Source: an uncultured Collinsella sp.
Lineage (GTDB): Bacteria > Actinomycetota > Coriobacteriia > Coriobacteriales > Coriobacteriaceae
NCBI GenBank assembly: GCA_937943045.1
Contig: CALEBN010000060.1
Coordinates: 1-39,106, forward strand
Direction of reading: 5' to 3'
DNA: 39,106 nucleotides
In this document: in pieces, positions 22,954 through 31,855 of the stretch
How positions within the stretch are numbered: the stretch's first letter is position 1
Layout: each line of letters opens with the position of its first letter
Translations under genes and position numbers: made by a program
Notes under the pieces: generated by a model
Told to the model about the DNA's origin: nothing
The model's input: only the letters and a program-made list of their open reading frames with translations
Databases searched by the model: none

Positions 22954-22982
22954 TTGCACAGGCGGGGAGTCTCCCTTATAAT
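22954..22982 (+). promoter_or_regulatory. Promoter of the tRNA-Pro gene
   Basis: TTGCAC (22954-22959) and TATAAT (22977-22982) are separated by 17 bases, a near-consensus sigma-70-type promoter. The tRNA starts about 50 bases downstream. Confidence 0.8.
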
Positions 22983-23033
22983 TTCCTTCGCTTTGGGACA
23001 CGCAAGGTTTAGACCTTAGCTGCTCAACACCTT

Positions 23034-23107
23034 CGGGACGTGGCGCAGTTTGGTAGCGCGCCTGCTTTGGGAGCAGGATGTCGCAGGTTCAAATCCTGTC
23101 AGCCCGA
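23034..23107 (+). tRNA. tRNA-Pro (TGG), hybrid acceptor stem
   Basis: The cloverleaf is clear: D-arm GCGC...GCGC, anticodon stem CCTGC/GCAGG with loop TTTGGGA (anticodon TGG), and T-arm GCAGG-TTCAAAT-CCTGT. The acceptor strands CGGGACG (23034-23040) and CAGCCCG (23100-23106) mismatch at two of seven pairs (A5-G68 and C6-A67). A partner of CGTCCCG would pair perfectly with the 5' strand, and CGGGCTG with the 3' strand. The two ends therefore seem to come from different genes, joined in or near the T-arm. CCA is not fully encoded. Confidence 0.9.
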
Positions 23108-23109
23108 CC
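23089..23109. other. Junction between the Coriobacteriia-like and Bifidobacterium-like sequence
   Basis: Left of this point every gene looks Collinsella-like; right of it the chromosomal backbone looks bifidobacterial. The break falls in the 3' part of tRNA-Pro, a stretch conserved across actinobacterial tRNA-Pro genes. It could be a metagenome assembly join or site-specific recombination. Confidence 0.6.
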
Positions 23110-23111
23110 GG

Positions 23112-23149
23112 AGCCCTTGGAAACATTAGGTTTTCAAGGGCTTATTTTT
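23112..23149 (+). terminator. Terminator after tRNA-Pro
   Basis: GCCCTTG (23113-23119) pairs with CAAGGGC (23135-23141), followed by TTATTTTT. Confidence 0.75.
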
Positions 23150-23208
23150 CCGTCGAAAACAATCTGCATACAAATGCACACAAACGCCGCGGGATCTCCA
23201 TGCCAGAT

Positions 23209-23928
23209 TCACACGAGTTCGCGCTCGCGGAGGGCTCCGATCGCGTAGGCCACGTCGTCCAATCGTTCCGGCCAGAGCGCCGTGTAGGTGTTCAATGTGA
23301 TGCTGGGAGAGGAGTGGCCGAGCTGCATCTGCAGGGTCTTCGCGTCCGCGCCCTGGGCGATCGCGAAGCTCGCGTATGTGTGGCGCAGACTGTGTATGGT
23401 CACGCCCTCGTCCTCCATGCCGGCCGCTTTGACGGCCTTGTTCCATATCCTTGTCCGCCACGCGTTCGTCCAGACGTTCCCGCCACGGGTGGCACGGAAC
23501 AGCCAGTCGTCATCACCCATGCCATCCATCTGCGCCTTGATCTGCGGCATGAGGAACCGTGGTATCGCGATGTTGCGGGCCTTTCCGTTCTTCGGGGTGC
23601 CGAGCATGCTACCGCCGTGCCCGTCGTCAGTCCATGTGCGGCCTATCCTGGCGCGCCGCTTGGCCGCGTCCACGTCACCGACCTTAAGGGCAAGCGATTC
23701 GCCTATGCGGCATCCCGTATAGGCCTGCCATCTGACCAGCAGACCGTCCACCGGCTTCCCGATCTTCTCCGCCTCGTCCGCGAGCAACTCGACCTCGCGG
23801 ACCGAGAGGAACACCATGTCGTCGTCGTCGGAGGCGATCTTCGGCACGGTGACCCTGTCCACAGGATTCTCACCGATCCACCCGTTCGAGACGGCGTAGT
23901 CAAAGATGCCTTTGAGGACGAATTCCAT
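23209..23928 (-). pseudogene. Tyrosine recombinase (phage-type integrase), N-terminally truncated
   Basis: The visible 239 residues hold a complete catalytic domain: R74 (TGCRIGE), H179 and R182 (HSLRHTY), H205 (LGHSS) and the nucleophile Y215 (NTYTALWPE). Integrases of this type are usually near 380 residues, with an arm-binding and a core-binding domain first. Here those are missing; upstream the frame stays open but reads into low-complexity Ser/Thr/Gly sequence. An ATG at 23928 with GAAGGA nearby could give a short protein. The 3' end points at the tRNA-Pro gene about 100 bases away, the usual place for an integrase with its tRNA attachment site. Probably a remnant of a lost element. Confidence 0.75.
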
Positions 23929-24098
23929 GCTGGTTCCTTCAATGGCGCCGGTGGTGATTGCGGTGCTGGCCGCTGTTGACCATCCTATCGTCGCCAGTGG
24001 GCCGCCGCCTGAATAATTCCGAATGGAAACGCGGTCCCGGGCTGCGCTAATCGCCGTTTGAGGTGTGAAATCGGGATTAGTGTGGGCGAAATTGGTGG

Positions 24099-24303
24099 TA
24101 TCTACATTTCGAGGGGTTGATCTGATGGATCAGGAACATCTATCTGCATTTCAGGGGGTTGCCCAAACGCGATATCCGAAGTATTAAGCGCTTTTTGCTG
24201 CTGGGATTGCACGGTTTTGGGAGCGTTCATACTTGGCTGGCACCCCCTCGAAACGTAGATAGATGTCCGGCGAGACCGAAATCAACCCCTCGAAACGTAG
24301 ATA
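24099..24303. repeat. 205-bp element with four copies of ATCTAC(G/A)TTTCGAGGGGTTG
   Basis: Two 65-bp arms face each other, 24099-24163 and 24239-24303, around a 75-bp centre. Each arm carries two copies of the repeat in the same direction, separated by exactly 15 bases: 24099-24121 with 24137-24163, and their inverted partners 24239-24265 with 24281-24303. Copies differ at a few positions (CATTTCAGGGGG at 24147). No gene is present from 23929 to 24405. It could be a miniature inverted-repeat element, abutting insertion-sequence ends, or binding sites of a replication or partition protein. Confidence 0.65.
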
Positions 24304-24405
24304 CGGTTCAATGACGATGTGATTCCGGGCTTTTCGCCCATGACCGGGGGAGAGAAGATGGCGAATCGCGCCGGAAAGGGGTCGTGCCCGAACCGTGATG
24401 CCCCG

Positions 24406-25023
24406 TCATGACTGCAACATGGTGGTGCCGCCGTCCCTGACGAGCAGTGATTGACGGTCAGTGAGCGCGCGTAGGTCGAGCTCCGTGGAATACCGTTCGA
24501 CGATGAGCCGTGCCGCCTGACCCATCGTGGGATTGCCCAGATGCGGCACCACGTGGAAATCCGTCAGACCGAGTCCTTTGTAGTCGCGCAGACCCGGGGC
24601 GCGATCCGTGCGGTCCATGATGGAGCAGTAGCCGATGTCCGGCGACATGATGACCGAACCGGCTGATTCGCCGATATACGGGATCCCGTCGGCTATCCGT
24701 TCGGCGAGCAGCGCATCCGCGCCGGTCCGCCGCAGTTCCTGCAGCAGAAAGAACGAATTGCCGCCGCCGACATATATGCAGTCGGCGTCCGAGAGGGTGC
24801 TCCGCACGTCGGGGGCAGCGGCCGTTGAAACATCCAGTTCGGTGACGCGGAATCCCAGTTGACGCAGTTGGCGGCGGGTCAGCATCGTATGCGCGAACCC
24901 CCATGGCTCTACAGCCGCGGCGGTCGTGATGTACGCCAGTCGACCGCCGTGCAGCCCGGGCAGTGCATGCGGGATCATCCCTGTGGCTCCGCGCAGCGTC
25001 GATGTGAGCATCATGGTCGCCAT
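24406..25023 (-). CDS. Peptidase S51 family protein (peptidase E / cyanophycinase-like)
   Basis: This 205-residue protein is of the class-I glutamine-amidotransferase-like fold. The serine nucleophile lies in the elbow GESAGSVIM near residue 122. DADCIYVGGGNSFFLLQELR near residue 79 is the family block preceding it, and FHVVPHLGNP supplies the likely histidine. Peptidase E cleaves Asp-X dipeptides; many homologues in Gram-positive bacteria have no tested substrate. The ATG at 25023 is behind AAAGGAGG, an ideal site. It is divergent from aroA across a 190-bp spacer. Confidence 0.85.
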   Translation of the reverse strand: MATMMLTSTLRGATGMIPHALPGLHGGRLAYITTAAAVEPWGFAHTMLTRRQLRQLGFRVTELDVSTAAAPDVRSTLSDADCIYVGGGNSFFLLQELRRTGADALLAERIADGIPYIGESAGSVIMSPDIGYCSIMDRTDRAPGLRDYKGLGLTDFHVVPHLGNPTMGQAARLIVERYSTELDLRALTDRQSLLVRDGGTTMLQS

Positions 25024-25216
25024 CCTGGCCTCCTTTCGTATCGCCCAGTATAGGACCGCGTTCATGAGAGCGCTGACAGATGAAAGGTCGAATGCGCGCG
25101 GTGGCGTTTGGGGCTCGCCTGGCCCGGTTGCCGGAAATGACGACATGGGCGCGAACGATTCCGCCGATGCGGACGGAAAATGCCATAACTCGAACGAAGA
25201 CGATACGATTGGACGC

Positions 25217-26575
25217 ATGAGCGAAACGAACAATGACAACCTGTGGCCGGCCCCGACCGCTGACGGCCCGCTGAACGCGACCGTGACCATCCCCGGCAGC
25301 AAATCCCTGTCGAATCGGTATCTGATCCTCGCCGTGCTTGGCGCGAAGCCCGTCACGCTTGTCGGGCTGTTGCGCTCGCGCGACACCGAACTGATGATGG
25401 GAGCGCTGTCGGCGCTTGGTGTGCGCTGCGACATCGACCCGGAAAACGACACCACGGTCACGGTGACGCCGCCGGAATCCGGCCGATTCAGCGGCAATGT
25501 GGGCGTGTACTGCGGACTCGCCGGCACGGTGATGCGTTTCGTGCCGGGACTGGCGCTGTTCGCGGACGCCCCGGTGCGGTTCGATGGAGACGATCAGGCA
25601 TACGCGAGGCCGATGCAGCCGGTTCTCGACGGGCTCGAACAGCTTGGCGCCCGCGTCGAATACCACGGCGAGCACGGCCGGCTGCCGTTCACCATCACGC
25701 CACCGCGTCATGATGGGAAACAGGCCGATGACGGTTCCGCTGCCGCCAAGGTGAGCATCGACTCGTCCGGCTCTTCACAGTTCATCTCCGGTCTGCTGCT
25801 GATCGGGTCGCGCCTGCCCGGTGGGCTGGAGTTGCGGCATACGGGGGAGAAGACGCCGAGCCTGCCGCATATCCGCATGACCGTCGCTGATGTGAACGGC
25901 GCGAGCGGCAATGCGACCGCTGATGAGGAGTCTCGCGTCTGGCGAGTCGGCCATGCCGCGTTGCAGCTGCCGGAACGCGTGGTCGTCGAACCTGACCTGT
26001 CGAATGCGGCGCCGTTCCTCGGCGCGGCTTTGATCGCCGGAGGCACGGTGCGCGTGCCGCACTGGCCTGCTGAGACCACCCAGCCCGGTGGACTGCTGCC
26101 GGGATATCTGGAACGCATGGGCGCGCGCGTCTCGTTCCCCGAAGAGGACGGCGTGCGGTATTGCGAGGTGAGTGGCGACGGCCATGTGCATGGTCTTGGT
26201 GATTTCGACCTGACCGCGGCAGGGGAGATCGCGCCGTCGCTCGCGGCGATACTGGCGTTTGCCGATGCTCCGACCCGTATGCTCGGCATCGGTCATCTGC
26301 GTGGTCATGAGACAAACCGTCTGGAGGCGCTGGTCACGGAGATCACGCGCATCGGGGGAGAGGCCCGCGAACTGGAGGATGGCATCGAGATCACTCCTGT
26401 GCCGGTTGAGCGTCTGCACGGTGAGGTGATGGAATCCTACGCTGATCACCGCATGGCGACGTTCGCCGCGATGATCGGGCTGGCCGTGCCGGGCGTCCGA
26501 ATCGTCAATGTGGAGACCACGCGCAAGACACTGCCCGATTTCGTGGGCATGTGGACCGGCATGTTGGAGCGGTGA
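25217..26575 (+). CDS. aroA: 3-phosphoshikimate 1-carboxyvinyltransferase (EPSP synthase)
   Basis: This enzyme transfers enolpyruvate from PEP to shikimate-3-phosphate in aromatic amino acid synthesis. The product is 452 residues. Substrate-binding blocks are GSKSLSNRYLILA near residue 30, GLAGTVMRFVPG near residue 100, RPMQPVLDGLEQLGA near residue 130, SSGSSQFISGLLL near residue 185, and SYADHRMATFAAM near residue 410. The ATG at 25217 was chosen because the protein homology begins there; the ribosome site is weak, and the frame stays open upstream. A perfect terminator follows. Confidence 0.93.
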   Translation: MSETNNDNLWPAPTADGPLNATVTIPGSKSLSNRYLILAVLGAKPVTLVGLLRSRDTELMMGALSALGVRCDIDPENDTTVTVTPPESGRFSGNVGVYCGLAGTVMRFVPGLALFADAPVRFDGDDQAYARPMQPVLDGLEQLGARVEYHGEHGRLPFTITPPRHDGKQADDGSAAAKVSIDSSGSSQFISGLLLIGSRLPGGLELRHTGEKTPSLPHIRMTVADVNGASGNATADEESRVWRVGHAALQLPERVVVEPDLSNAAPFLGAALIAGGTVRVPHWPAETTQPGGLLPGYLERMGARVSFPEEDGVRYCEVSGDGHVHGLGDFDLTAAGEIAPSLAAILAFADAPTRMLGIGHLRGHETNRLEALVTEITRIGGEARELEDGIEITPVPVERLHGEVMESYADHRMATFAAMIGLAVPGVRIVNVETTRKTLPDFVGMWTGMLER

Positions 26576-26600
26576 CCGCGACGAATATCACGGATATACG

Positions 26601-26640
26601 ATGAGGGGCTGATTCCCAGCGGAATCAGCCCCTCATTTAT
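26601..26640 (+). terminator. Terminator between aroA and ackA
   Basis: The perfect 16-bp arms ATGAGGGGCTGATTCC (26601-26616) and GGAATCAGCCCCTCAT (26621-26636) enclose a CAGC loop and are followed by TTTATG. As the genes converge it may act on both. Confidence 0.9.
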
Positions 26641-26688
26641 GTTCGTCCGTTTGCGTTAGACGGACTGCGGCCTGCTAACGGCAGTTCG

Positions 26689-27918
26689 TCACTTGGTGAA
26701 CGTGTTGCCGTAAGTGTCCGCGCCGTTCTCGGCGATTTCGGCGGACTTGCGGGCGATGGCCAGCTCCTCGTTCGTCGGGATGACGGCGATGATCACGGAG
26801 GAGTCCGGGGTGGAGATGATGCGCGGCTCCTTGGAGCGCTTCGCGTTCTTCTCCTCGTCCAGCTTGACGCCGAACGGGGCGAGCTTGTCGCACACCATCT
26901 TGCGCACGATGTCGTCGTTCTCGCCGACGCCGGCGGTGAAGGTGATTACGTCGCAGCCGCCCATCTGGTAGGTGTAGTTGCCGATGTAGCTGACGATGCG
27001 GTGCACGTACACGTCGAGGGCCAGCTTGGCGTCCTCGTTGCCCTCGGCCACCAGACGGTGAACCTCGCGCAGGTCGCCGAAGCCGGTCATGCCCATCATG
27101 CCGGAGCGCTTGTTGAACAGGGTGTCGAGCTCGTCCACGTTCATGTGGGCGTTGCGGATGAGGTGGAAGACCACGGCCGGGTCGATGTCGCCGGTGCGGC
27201 CGCCCATCATCAGGCCTTCAAGCGGGGTCAGACCCATGGAGGTCTCGACCGGCTTGCCGGAAACCTCGGCGGAGGCGGAGGCTCCGTTGCCGATGTGCAG
27301 CACGATCTGCTTGAGGCCTTCGGCCGGCTTGCCGATGACGCCGGGGACCACGGAGGAGATGAACTCGTGCGAGGTGCCGTGGGCGCCGTAACGGCGGATG
27401 TGGTACTGGTCGGCAATCTCCTTGTTCAGCGCGTAGGTGCTGGCCGCCTTCGGCAGCTGGAAGAAGAAGGAGGAATCGAACACGAAGATCTGCGGAACGT
27501 CGGGCAGCAGCGCGCGCATGACTTCGGCGCCCTTGGCCTCCGGGCCGTTGTGCAGCGGGGCGAGCACGGCCAGGTCCTTGACGGCGTTGATGGTCTTGTC
27601 GGTCACGAGGGCCGGCTTCGGGAAGAGGGATCCGCCCTGAACCACACGGTGACCGACGGCGACGATGCCTGCTTCGGACAGGTCCGGTCCGTACTCCTTG
27701 AAGAAGCCGAGCACGCGCCTGAGGCCCTGCTCGTGGTCGTGGATCGGCTCTTCGAGCTCGTGCTTCTCGCCGTTGTACTCGTGCTTGTAGTGACCGTCGA
27801 CCGGTTCGCCGATCTTCTCGACGAGACCGGAGGCCAGACCTTCGCCGGACTCAAGATCGACCAGCTGATACTTGATAGAGCTGGAACCGGAATTGATGAC
27901 AAGGACGGTTTTCGCCAT
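26689..27918 (-). CDS. ackA: Acetate kinase
   Basis: AckA converts acetyl phosphate and ADP to acetate and ATP, the main energy step of the bifid shunt. The product is 409 residues. Motifs are VLVINSGSSSIKYQ at residue 4 (ASKHA phosphate loop), GHRVVQGGSLF near residue 88, HIGNGASASAE near residue 205, TGDIDPAV near residue 238, and FTAGVGENDD near residue 325. The start at 27918 is behind GGAGG; an in-frame start further upstream is not supported. pta lies about 280 bases upstream on the same strand, but a terminator between them suggests separate transcripts. Confidence 0.95.
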   Translation of the reverse strand: MAKTVLVINSGSSSIKYQLVDLESGEGLASGLVEKIGEPVDGHYKHEYNGEKHELEEPIHDHEQGLRRVLGFFKEYGPDLSEAGIVAVGHRVVQGGSLFPKPALVTDKTINAVKDLAVLAPLHNGPEAKGAEVMRALLPDVPQIFVFDSSFFFQLPKAASTYALNKEIADQYHIRRYGAHGTSHEFISSVVPGVIGKPAEGLKQIVLHIGNGASASAEVSGKPVETSMGLTPLEGLMMGGRTGDIDPAVVFHLIRNAHMNVDELDTLFNKRSGMMGMTGFGDLREVHRLVAEGNEDAKLALDVYVHRIVSYIGNYTYQMGGCDVITFTAGVGENDDIVRKMVCDKLAPFGVKLDEEKNAKRSKEPRIISTPDSSVIIAVIPTNEELAIARKSAEIAENGADTYGNTFTK

Positions 27919-28031
27919 TGTGGGCATCCTCCATGATTGATACGTACCGCGAAACACGGCTTTCCATCTGATAGATTACTCGCTGCTTGCTACAAATCAG
28001 CGCCGCAGGTTTCGCCGAGAGCCACCAAAGA

Positions 28032-28077
28032 GAAAAGCCCCGCTGACGGGCTGAGCCGTGAAGTAAACAGCGGGGCT
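28032..28077 (-). terminator. Terminator of pta
   Basis: AGCCCCGCTG (28036-28045) pairs with CAGCGGGGCT (28068-28077). On the minus strand the stem is followed by TTTTCTCTTT. A second GC stem (GCCCCCGC with GCGGGGGC, 28113-28130) lies nearer the stop codon. Confidence 0.8.
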
Positions 28078-28198
28078 GGTTATAGGTGAAGAGCGAACGA
28101 CAGATTGCACGTGCCCCCGCTGGCGGGGGCTGTCGCGAATCGACTGGGGTGGTCGTAAAGAGCGGCTGTATCGCGTGGAGACCGCTAAAACACCCGCG

Positions 28199-29869
28199 TC
28201 ACTGGGCCTCGATGGCGGTCAGTGCGATGGTGTTGATGATGTCCTGCACCGTCGCACCGCGTGAGAGGTCGTTGACGGGCTTGTTGAGGCCCTGCAGCAC
28301 GGGGCCGATGGCGAGCGCCCCGGAGGAACGCTGCACGGCCTTGTAGCCGATGTTGCCGGAGCACAGGTCGGGGAACACGAACACGTTGACGTGTCCGGCC
28401 ACGTCGTTGCCCTTGGCCTTGGTGGCTGCCACGTCGGGCGACCATGCGGCGTCGAACTGGATGGAGCCGACGACGGGCAGGTCCGGAGCCTTCTCCTTGA
28501 CGATTCGCGTGGCCTCTTCGACGATGTCCACGTCCGGCCCCTTGCCGGAGCCGAGGGTGGAGTAGGAGAGCATGCCGACCTTGGGCTCGATGCCGAACGC
28601 CTTGGCGGTCACGGCGGACTGCAGCGCGATCTCCGCGAGCTGTTCGGCGTCCGGGTTGAGGTTGATGGCGCAGTCGGAGAACACGGTCACGTGGTCCTTG
28701 AAGCACATCAGGAAGGCGCCGGAGACGAGCCTCTGCCCGGGCTTGGTCTTGATGACCTGCAGCGCCGGACGCACGGTGTTTGCGGTGGAGTTGACCGCGC
28801 CGGACACCAGACCATCGGCGTAACCGAGCACGACGAGCATCGTGCCGAAATAGCTCGCGTCGGTCAGCTGCTTGCGGGCCTGCTCTTCGGTCATGCCCTT
28901 CTTGGCGCGCAGCTCGCACAGCTTGGCGACCATGGGCTTGAGGATGTTCTCGTCGTCCATGGCCTGGAAGCGTGCCTTGCCCAGATGGGTCAGACCGAGT
29001 TCCGCGCCCCGGGCGAGGATCGCGCCCTTGTCGCCCACGATGATGAGGTTCGCGATCTCGCGCTCCAGCAGGTAGTCGGCCGCCTTGATGATGCGGTCCT
29101 CTTCGCCTTCGGGCAGCACGATCGTTTTCTTGTTCGCTTTGGCGCGGCCGAGCAGGCTGTACTGGAAGGCGTACGAGGTGATCGGGAAGTCGATCTCGAC
29201 GTTGATGGCCCGCAGGACCTCTTCGGTTGGCACGTTCGCCTGGAAGGCGGCGAGCGCCGCATCGGCCTGCGACGCCTCGGTGAACGGGATCTGGGGGATC
29301 GTCCACACCGGCAGCCCGAAGTCCGCGAGCGTGTCCTTGACCGAGACGGAGTGGCGCGGCTCGCAGCCCGTCACGAAGATGCCCAGCACCTTGTTGCCGG
29401 CGGCCTCCATGCCTTCGATGGAGAGACGGACGGTGTCCTTGAGCTCGTCAGGCCAACGGTCGATGGTGCACACGGCGAGGAAGACGCCGGCCTGCAGGTC
29501 GGCGGCGATGTTCGCGTTGAACTCGTAGGCGGTTGGGTCGTTGACGTGTGACTTGTCGGTGCCGACGATGAGCGCCGCGTCCGCGCGGGACACGTTCATC
29601 GCGTCGTTGAACGCCGCGACGATGTCGCCGCGGGAGCCTTCCTTGTCCTTGCGCACCTGGTGAATGTCCAGTCCGGTGGACAGCGCGACGCCGAGGCCGG
29701 CGTTGGAGGCGTTCAGCAGGATGGGGGTGAAGTGGTCGTGATTGGAGACCGCGGGGCGGAACACGGTGGTCTTGAATTTGGTGGTCAGCGCCTTGAGCAC
29801 GCCGTATGCCACGACGTTGCGTCCGTTTGCGCCTTCAGGACTTGCGATGTAGATGTTCGTTGTTGTCAC
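28199..29869 (-). CDS. pta: Phosphate acetyltransferase
   Basis: Pta interconverts acetyl-CoA and acetyl phosphate. The product is 556 residues in two parts: an N-terminal P-loop-like DRTGG-containing region (YIASPEGANGRNVVAYGVL at the start, VIGTDKS-like segment later) and a C-terminal catalytic PTA domain from about residue 235 (LPEGEEDRIIKAADYLLE, SGAVNSTANTVRPALQVIK and GSGKGPDVDIVEEATRI). No ATG fits; the GTG at 29869 follows AGGAGAC, and protein similarity begins there. With xfp and ackA it forms the acetate branch of the bifid shunt. Confidence 0.93.
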   Translation of the reverse strand: MTTTNIYIASPEGANGRNVVAYGVLKALTTKFKTTVFRPAVSNHDHFTPILLNASNAGLGVALSTGLDIHQVRKDKEGSRGDIVAAFNDAMNVSRADAALIVGTDKSHVNDPTAYEFNANIAADLQAGVFLAVCTIDRWPDELKDTVRLSIEGMEAAGNKVLGIFVTGCEPRHSVSVKDTLADFGLPVWTIPQIPFTEASQADAALAAFQANVPTEEVLRAINVEIDFPITSYAFQYSLLGRAKANKKTIVLPEGEEDRIIKAADYLLEREIANLIIVGDKGAILARGAELGLTHLGKARFQAMDDENILKPMVAKLCELRAKKGMTEEQARKQLTDASYFGTMLVVLGYADGLVSGAVNSTANTVRPALQVIKTKPGQRLVSGAFLMCFKDHVTVFSDCAINLNPDAEQLAEIALQSAVTAKAFGIEPKVGMLSYSTLGSGKGPDVDIVEEATRIVKEKAPDLPVVGSIQFDAAWSPDVAATKAKGNDVAGHVNVFVFPDLCSGNIGYKAVQRSSGALAIGPVLQGLNKPVNDLSRGATVQDIINTIALTAIEAQ

Positions 29870-30009
29870 GTTTGTCTCCTCGTCGGGGATGGTACTGCTC
29901 GTGTGACCGCCTTGTTTCACACTTACTGACATTGTAGTACCCGATCGTTCGCTGCCGGGCGTTGACATGGCGGTAAACGCGGCCGGGGCGGTTCGACCGG
30001 GCGCGTGCG

Positions 30010-31491
30010 TCATTTGTGATACAGGCTCAGCCGCTCGTATTTCGGCTCGCAGCATACGTTGATGCCGAGTTTGCGGTACAGCTCCTCGTCGGTCGACGAG
30101 ATGATGACCGAGAAGAATGCGTCGCAGCCGCGCAGCTGTTCCAGCCCGCCGATGACGCGGGCCGCGGTCGGGCTTTGCGCGCTTGTCAGCGACAGGGCGA
30201 TCAGCGTTTCGTCGGAGTGCAGGCGGCGGTTCATGCTGGACAGGTGCTCGGTTTTCAGCCGGCAGATCGGTTCAATGGCGGATTCGTCGATGACGCGCTG
30301 GTTCTCGTCGATGCCGGTTACGGCTTTGAGCGCGTTCATCAGCAGCGCGCTTGCCGCGCCGAGCAGTTCGCCGGTCTTGCCGGTGACCACGCGCCCGTTG
30401 GGCAGTACCATAGCGCCGGCCGGTGCCCCGGTCGTCTCCTCCTTGAGCAGCGCGGCCGACCGCGCGGGCGACAGGTCCTTGTCCACTCCGGCCTTCTTCA
30501 TGATGGAGCGAAGCCGCTCGACCTGGTCCTCGCCGGTGCCGGTGCGCCTGAGATGCACGGTGGCAGCGAAGTAGCGGCGCACGATCTCCATGCGGGCGGC
30601 ATCCCGGCACGCCTCGTCGTCGACGATGGCGTAGCCTGCCATGTTGACGCCCATGTCGGTGGGGCTCTGATAGGGGCTTTCGCCCATGATCCGCTCCATC
30701 ATGGCCTTGAGGACGGGGAACGCCTCGACATCGCGGTTGTAGTTGACCGTGGTTTTCCCGTACGCCTCTAGGTGGAACGGGTCGATGATGTTGGCATCGT
30801 CTAGGTCGGCCGTGGCGGCCTCGTAGGCGATGTTCACCGGGTGATTGAGCGGCAGGTTCCAGATCGGGAACGTCTCGTATTTCGCATAGCCGGCGGCGAT
30901 GCCGCGCTTGTTCTCATGGTAGAGCTGCGACAGGCATGTGGCGAGCTTGCCGGAGCCGGGGCCGGGCGCGGTGACCACGACCAGCGGGCGCGTGGTGACG
31001 ATGTAGTCGTTGCGCCCGTATCCGTCGTCGGAGACGATGTGCTCGATGTCGTGGGGGTAGCCTGCGATGGGGTAGTGCAGGTAGCAGGTGATGCCGAGCT
31101 GGTCGAGGCGCCGGCGATAGGTGTCCGCGGCCGGCTGCCCCGCGTACTGGGTGAGCACGACGGAGCCGACGTGGAATCCGCGCGAGCGGAAGATGTCGAT
31201 GAGTCGCAGCACGTCCTCGTCGTACGTGATGCCGAGGTCGCCGCGCATCTTGGCCTTCTCGATGTGGTTGGCGTTGATGGCGATGACGATCTCCACGTCG
31301 TCGGCGAGGCTTTTGAGCATGCGGAATTTGGAATCCGGCTCGAAGCCGGGCAGCACGCGTGACGCGTGATAGTCATCGAACAGCTTGCCGCCGAACTCCA
31401 GATAGAGCTTGCCGCCGAACTGCGCGATGCGCTTTCGGATGTTGGCGGCCTGTAGCTCGATATATTTCTCGTTGTCGAATCCCTGTCGCAT
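30010..31491 (-). CDS. DUF1846 family protein
   Basis: This roughly 493-residue soluble protein matches the DUF1846 family in length and blocks: MRQGFDNEKYIELQAANIRKRI at the start, KLYLEFGGKLFDDYHASRVLPGF near residue 30, APGPGSGKLATCLSQLYHE near residue 185, and NPVNIAYEAATADLDDANIIDPFHLEAYG. The GPGSGK segment looks like a P-loop, so nucleotide binding is possible. The biological role is unknown, though it is widespread in Gram-positive bacteria. The ATG at 31491 has only a distant GGAAGGGA. A TATAAT box at 31535-31540 on this strand is a likely -10 element. It lies next to pta in the same direction, with a gap of 140 bases. Confidence 0.85.
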   Translation of the reverse strand: MRQGFDNEKYIELQAANIRKRIAQFGGKLYLEFGGKLFDDYHASRVLPGFEPDSKFRMLKSLADDVEIVIAINANHIEKAKMRGDLGITYDEDVLRLIDIFRSRGFHVGSVVLTQYAGQPAADTYRRRLDQLGITCYLHYPIAGYPHDIEHIVSDDGYGRNDYIVTTRPLVVVTAPGPGSGKLATCLSQLYHENKRGIAAGYAKYETFPIWNLPLNHPVNIAYEAATADLDDANIIDPFHLEAYGKTTVNYNRDVEAFPVLKAMMERIMGESPYQSPTDMGVNMAGYAIVDDEACRDAARMEIVRRYFAATVHLRRTGTGEDQVERLRSIMKKAGVDKDLSPARSAALLKEETTGAPAGAMVLPNGRVVTGKTGELLGAASALLMNALKAVTGIDENQRVIDESAIEPICRLKTEHLSSMNRRLHSDETLIALSLTSAQSPTAARVIGGLEQLRGCDAFFSVIISSTDEELYRKLGINVCCEPKYERLSLYHK

Positions 31492-31560
31492 GTGCAGTGA
31501 GAGTCCCTTCCGAACGGAGCGCTGTACCTGCACGATTATACCGGGTTCTTTACGAGGGCC

Positions 31561-31592
31561 ACCCCCCACCAGTCGCGAAGCGGCTGGGGGTC
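31561..31592. repeat. Small GC-rich palindrome (CCCCC...GGGGG)
   Basis: CCCCC near 31562 pairs with GGGGG at 31586-31590 with AGTCGC/GCGGCT inside and a GAA loop. It resembles short palindromes scattered between genes in many GC-rich genomes. It lies at the edge of the bifidobacterial DUF1846 promoter region. Confidence 0.4.
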
Positions 31593-31855
31593 TTACAAGA
31601 ATCTGCGAGTGAAATTCGGCGATGTGCGCGGCCTCTAGGCGCACCGAAGGAAGCTGTACAAAGGTACCGCGACTGAGGAGCAACGACGAGGACACTCCGT
31701 TATTCCAAATTCACTCCCATTCGATGGCTTCAGTTCTGCCGTCACGTCATTCCAGTTGCCTCCAGTTTTCGGCGCCGTCTCGAGCCGAGTGCCGCCAAGT
31801 AACACCGTGTCGTGTTTCGTCGGCCTCGGGGACAAAAGTGGGGACAACTTTTTTC

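Noticed and set aside
24099..24303. The four-copy repeat as a CRISPR remnant
   Set aside because: The copies are arranged as inverted pairs with 15-base gaps rather than direct repeats with 30-base spacers.
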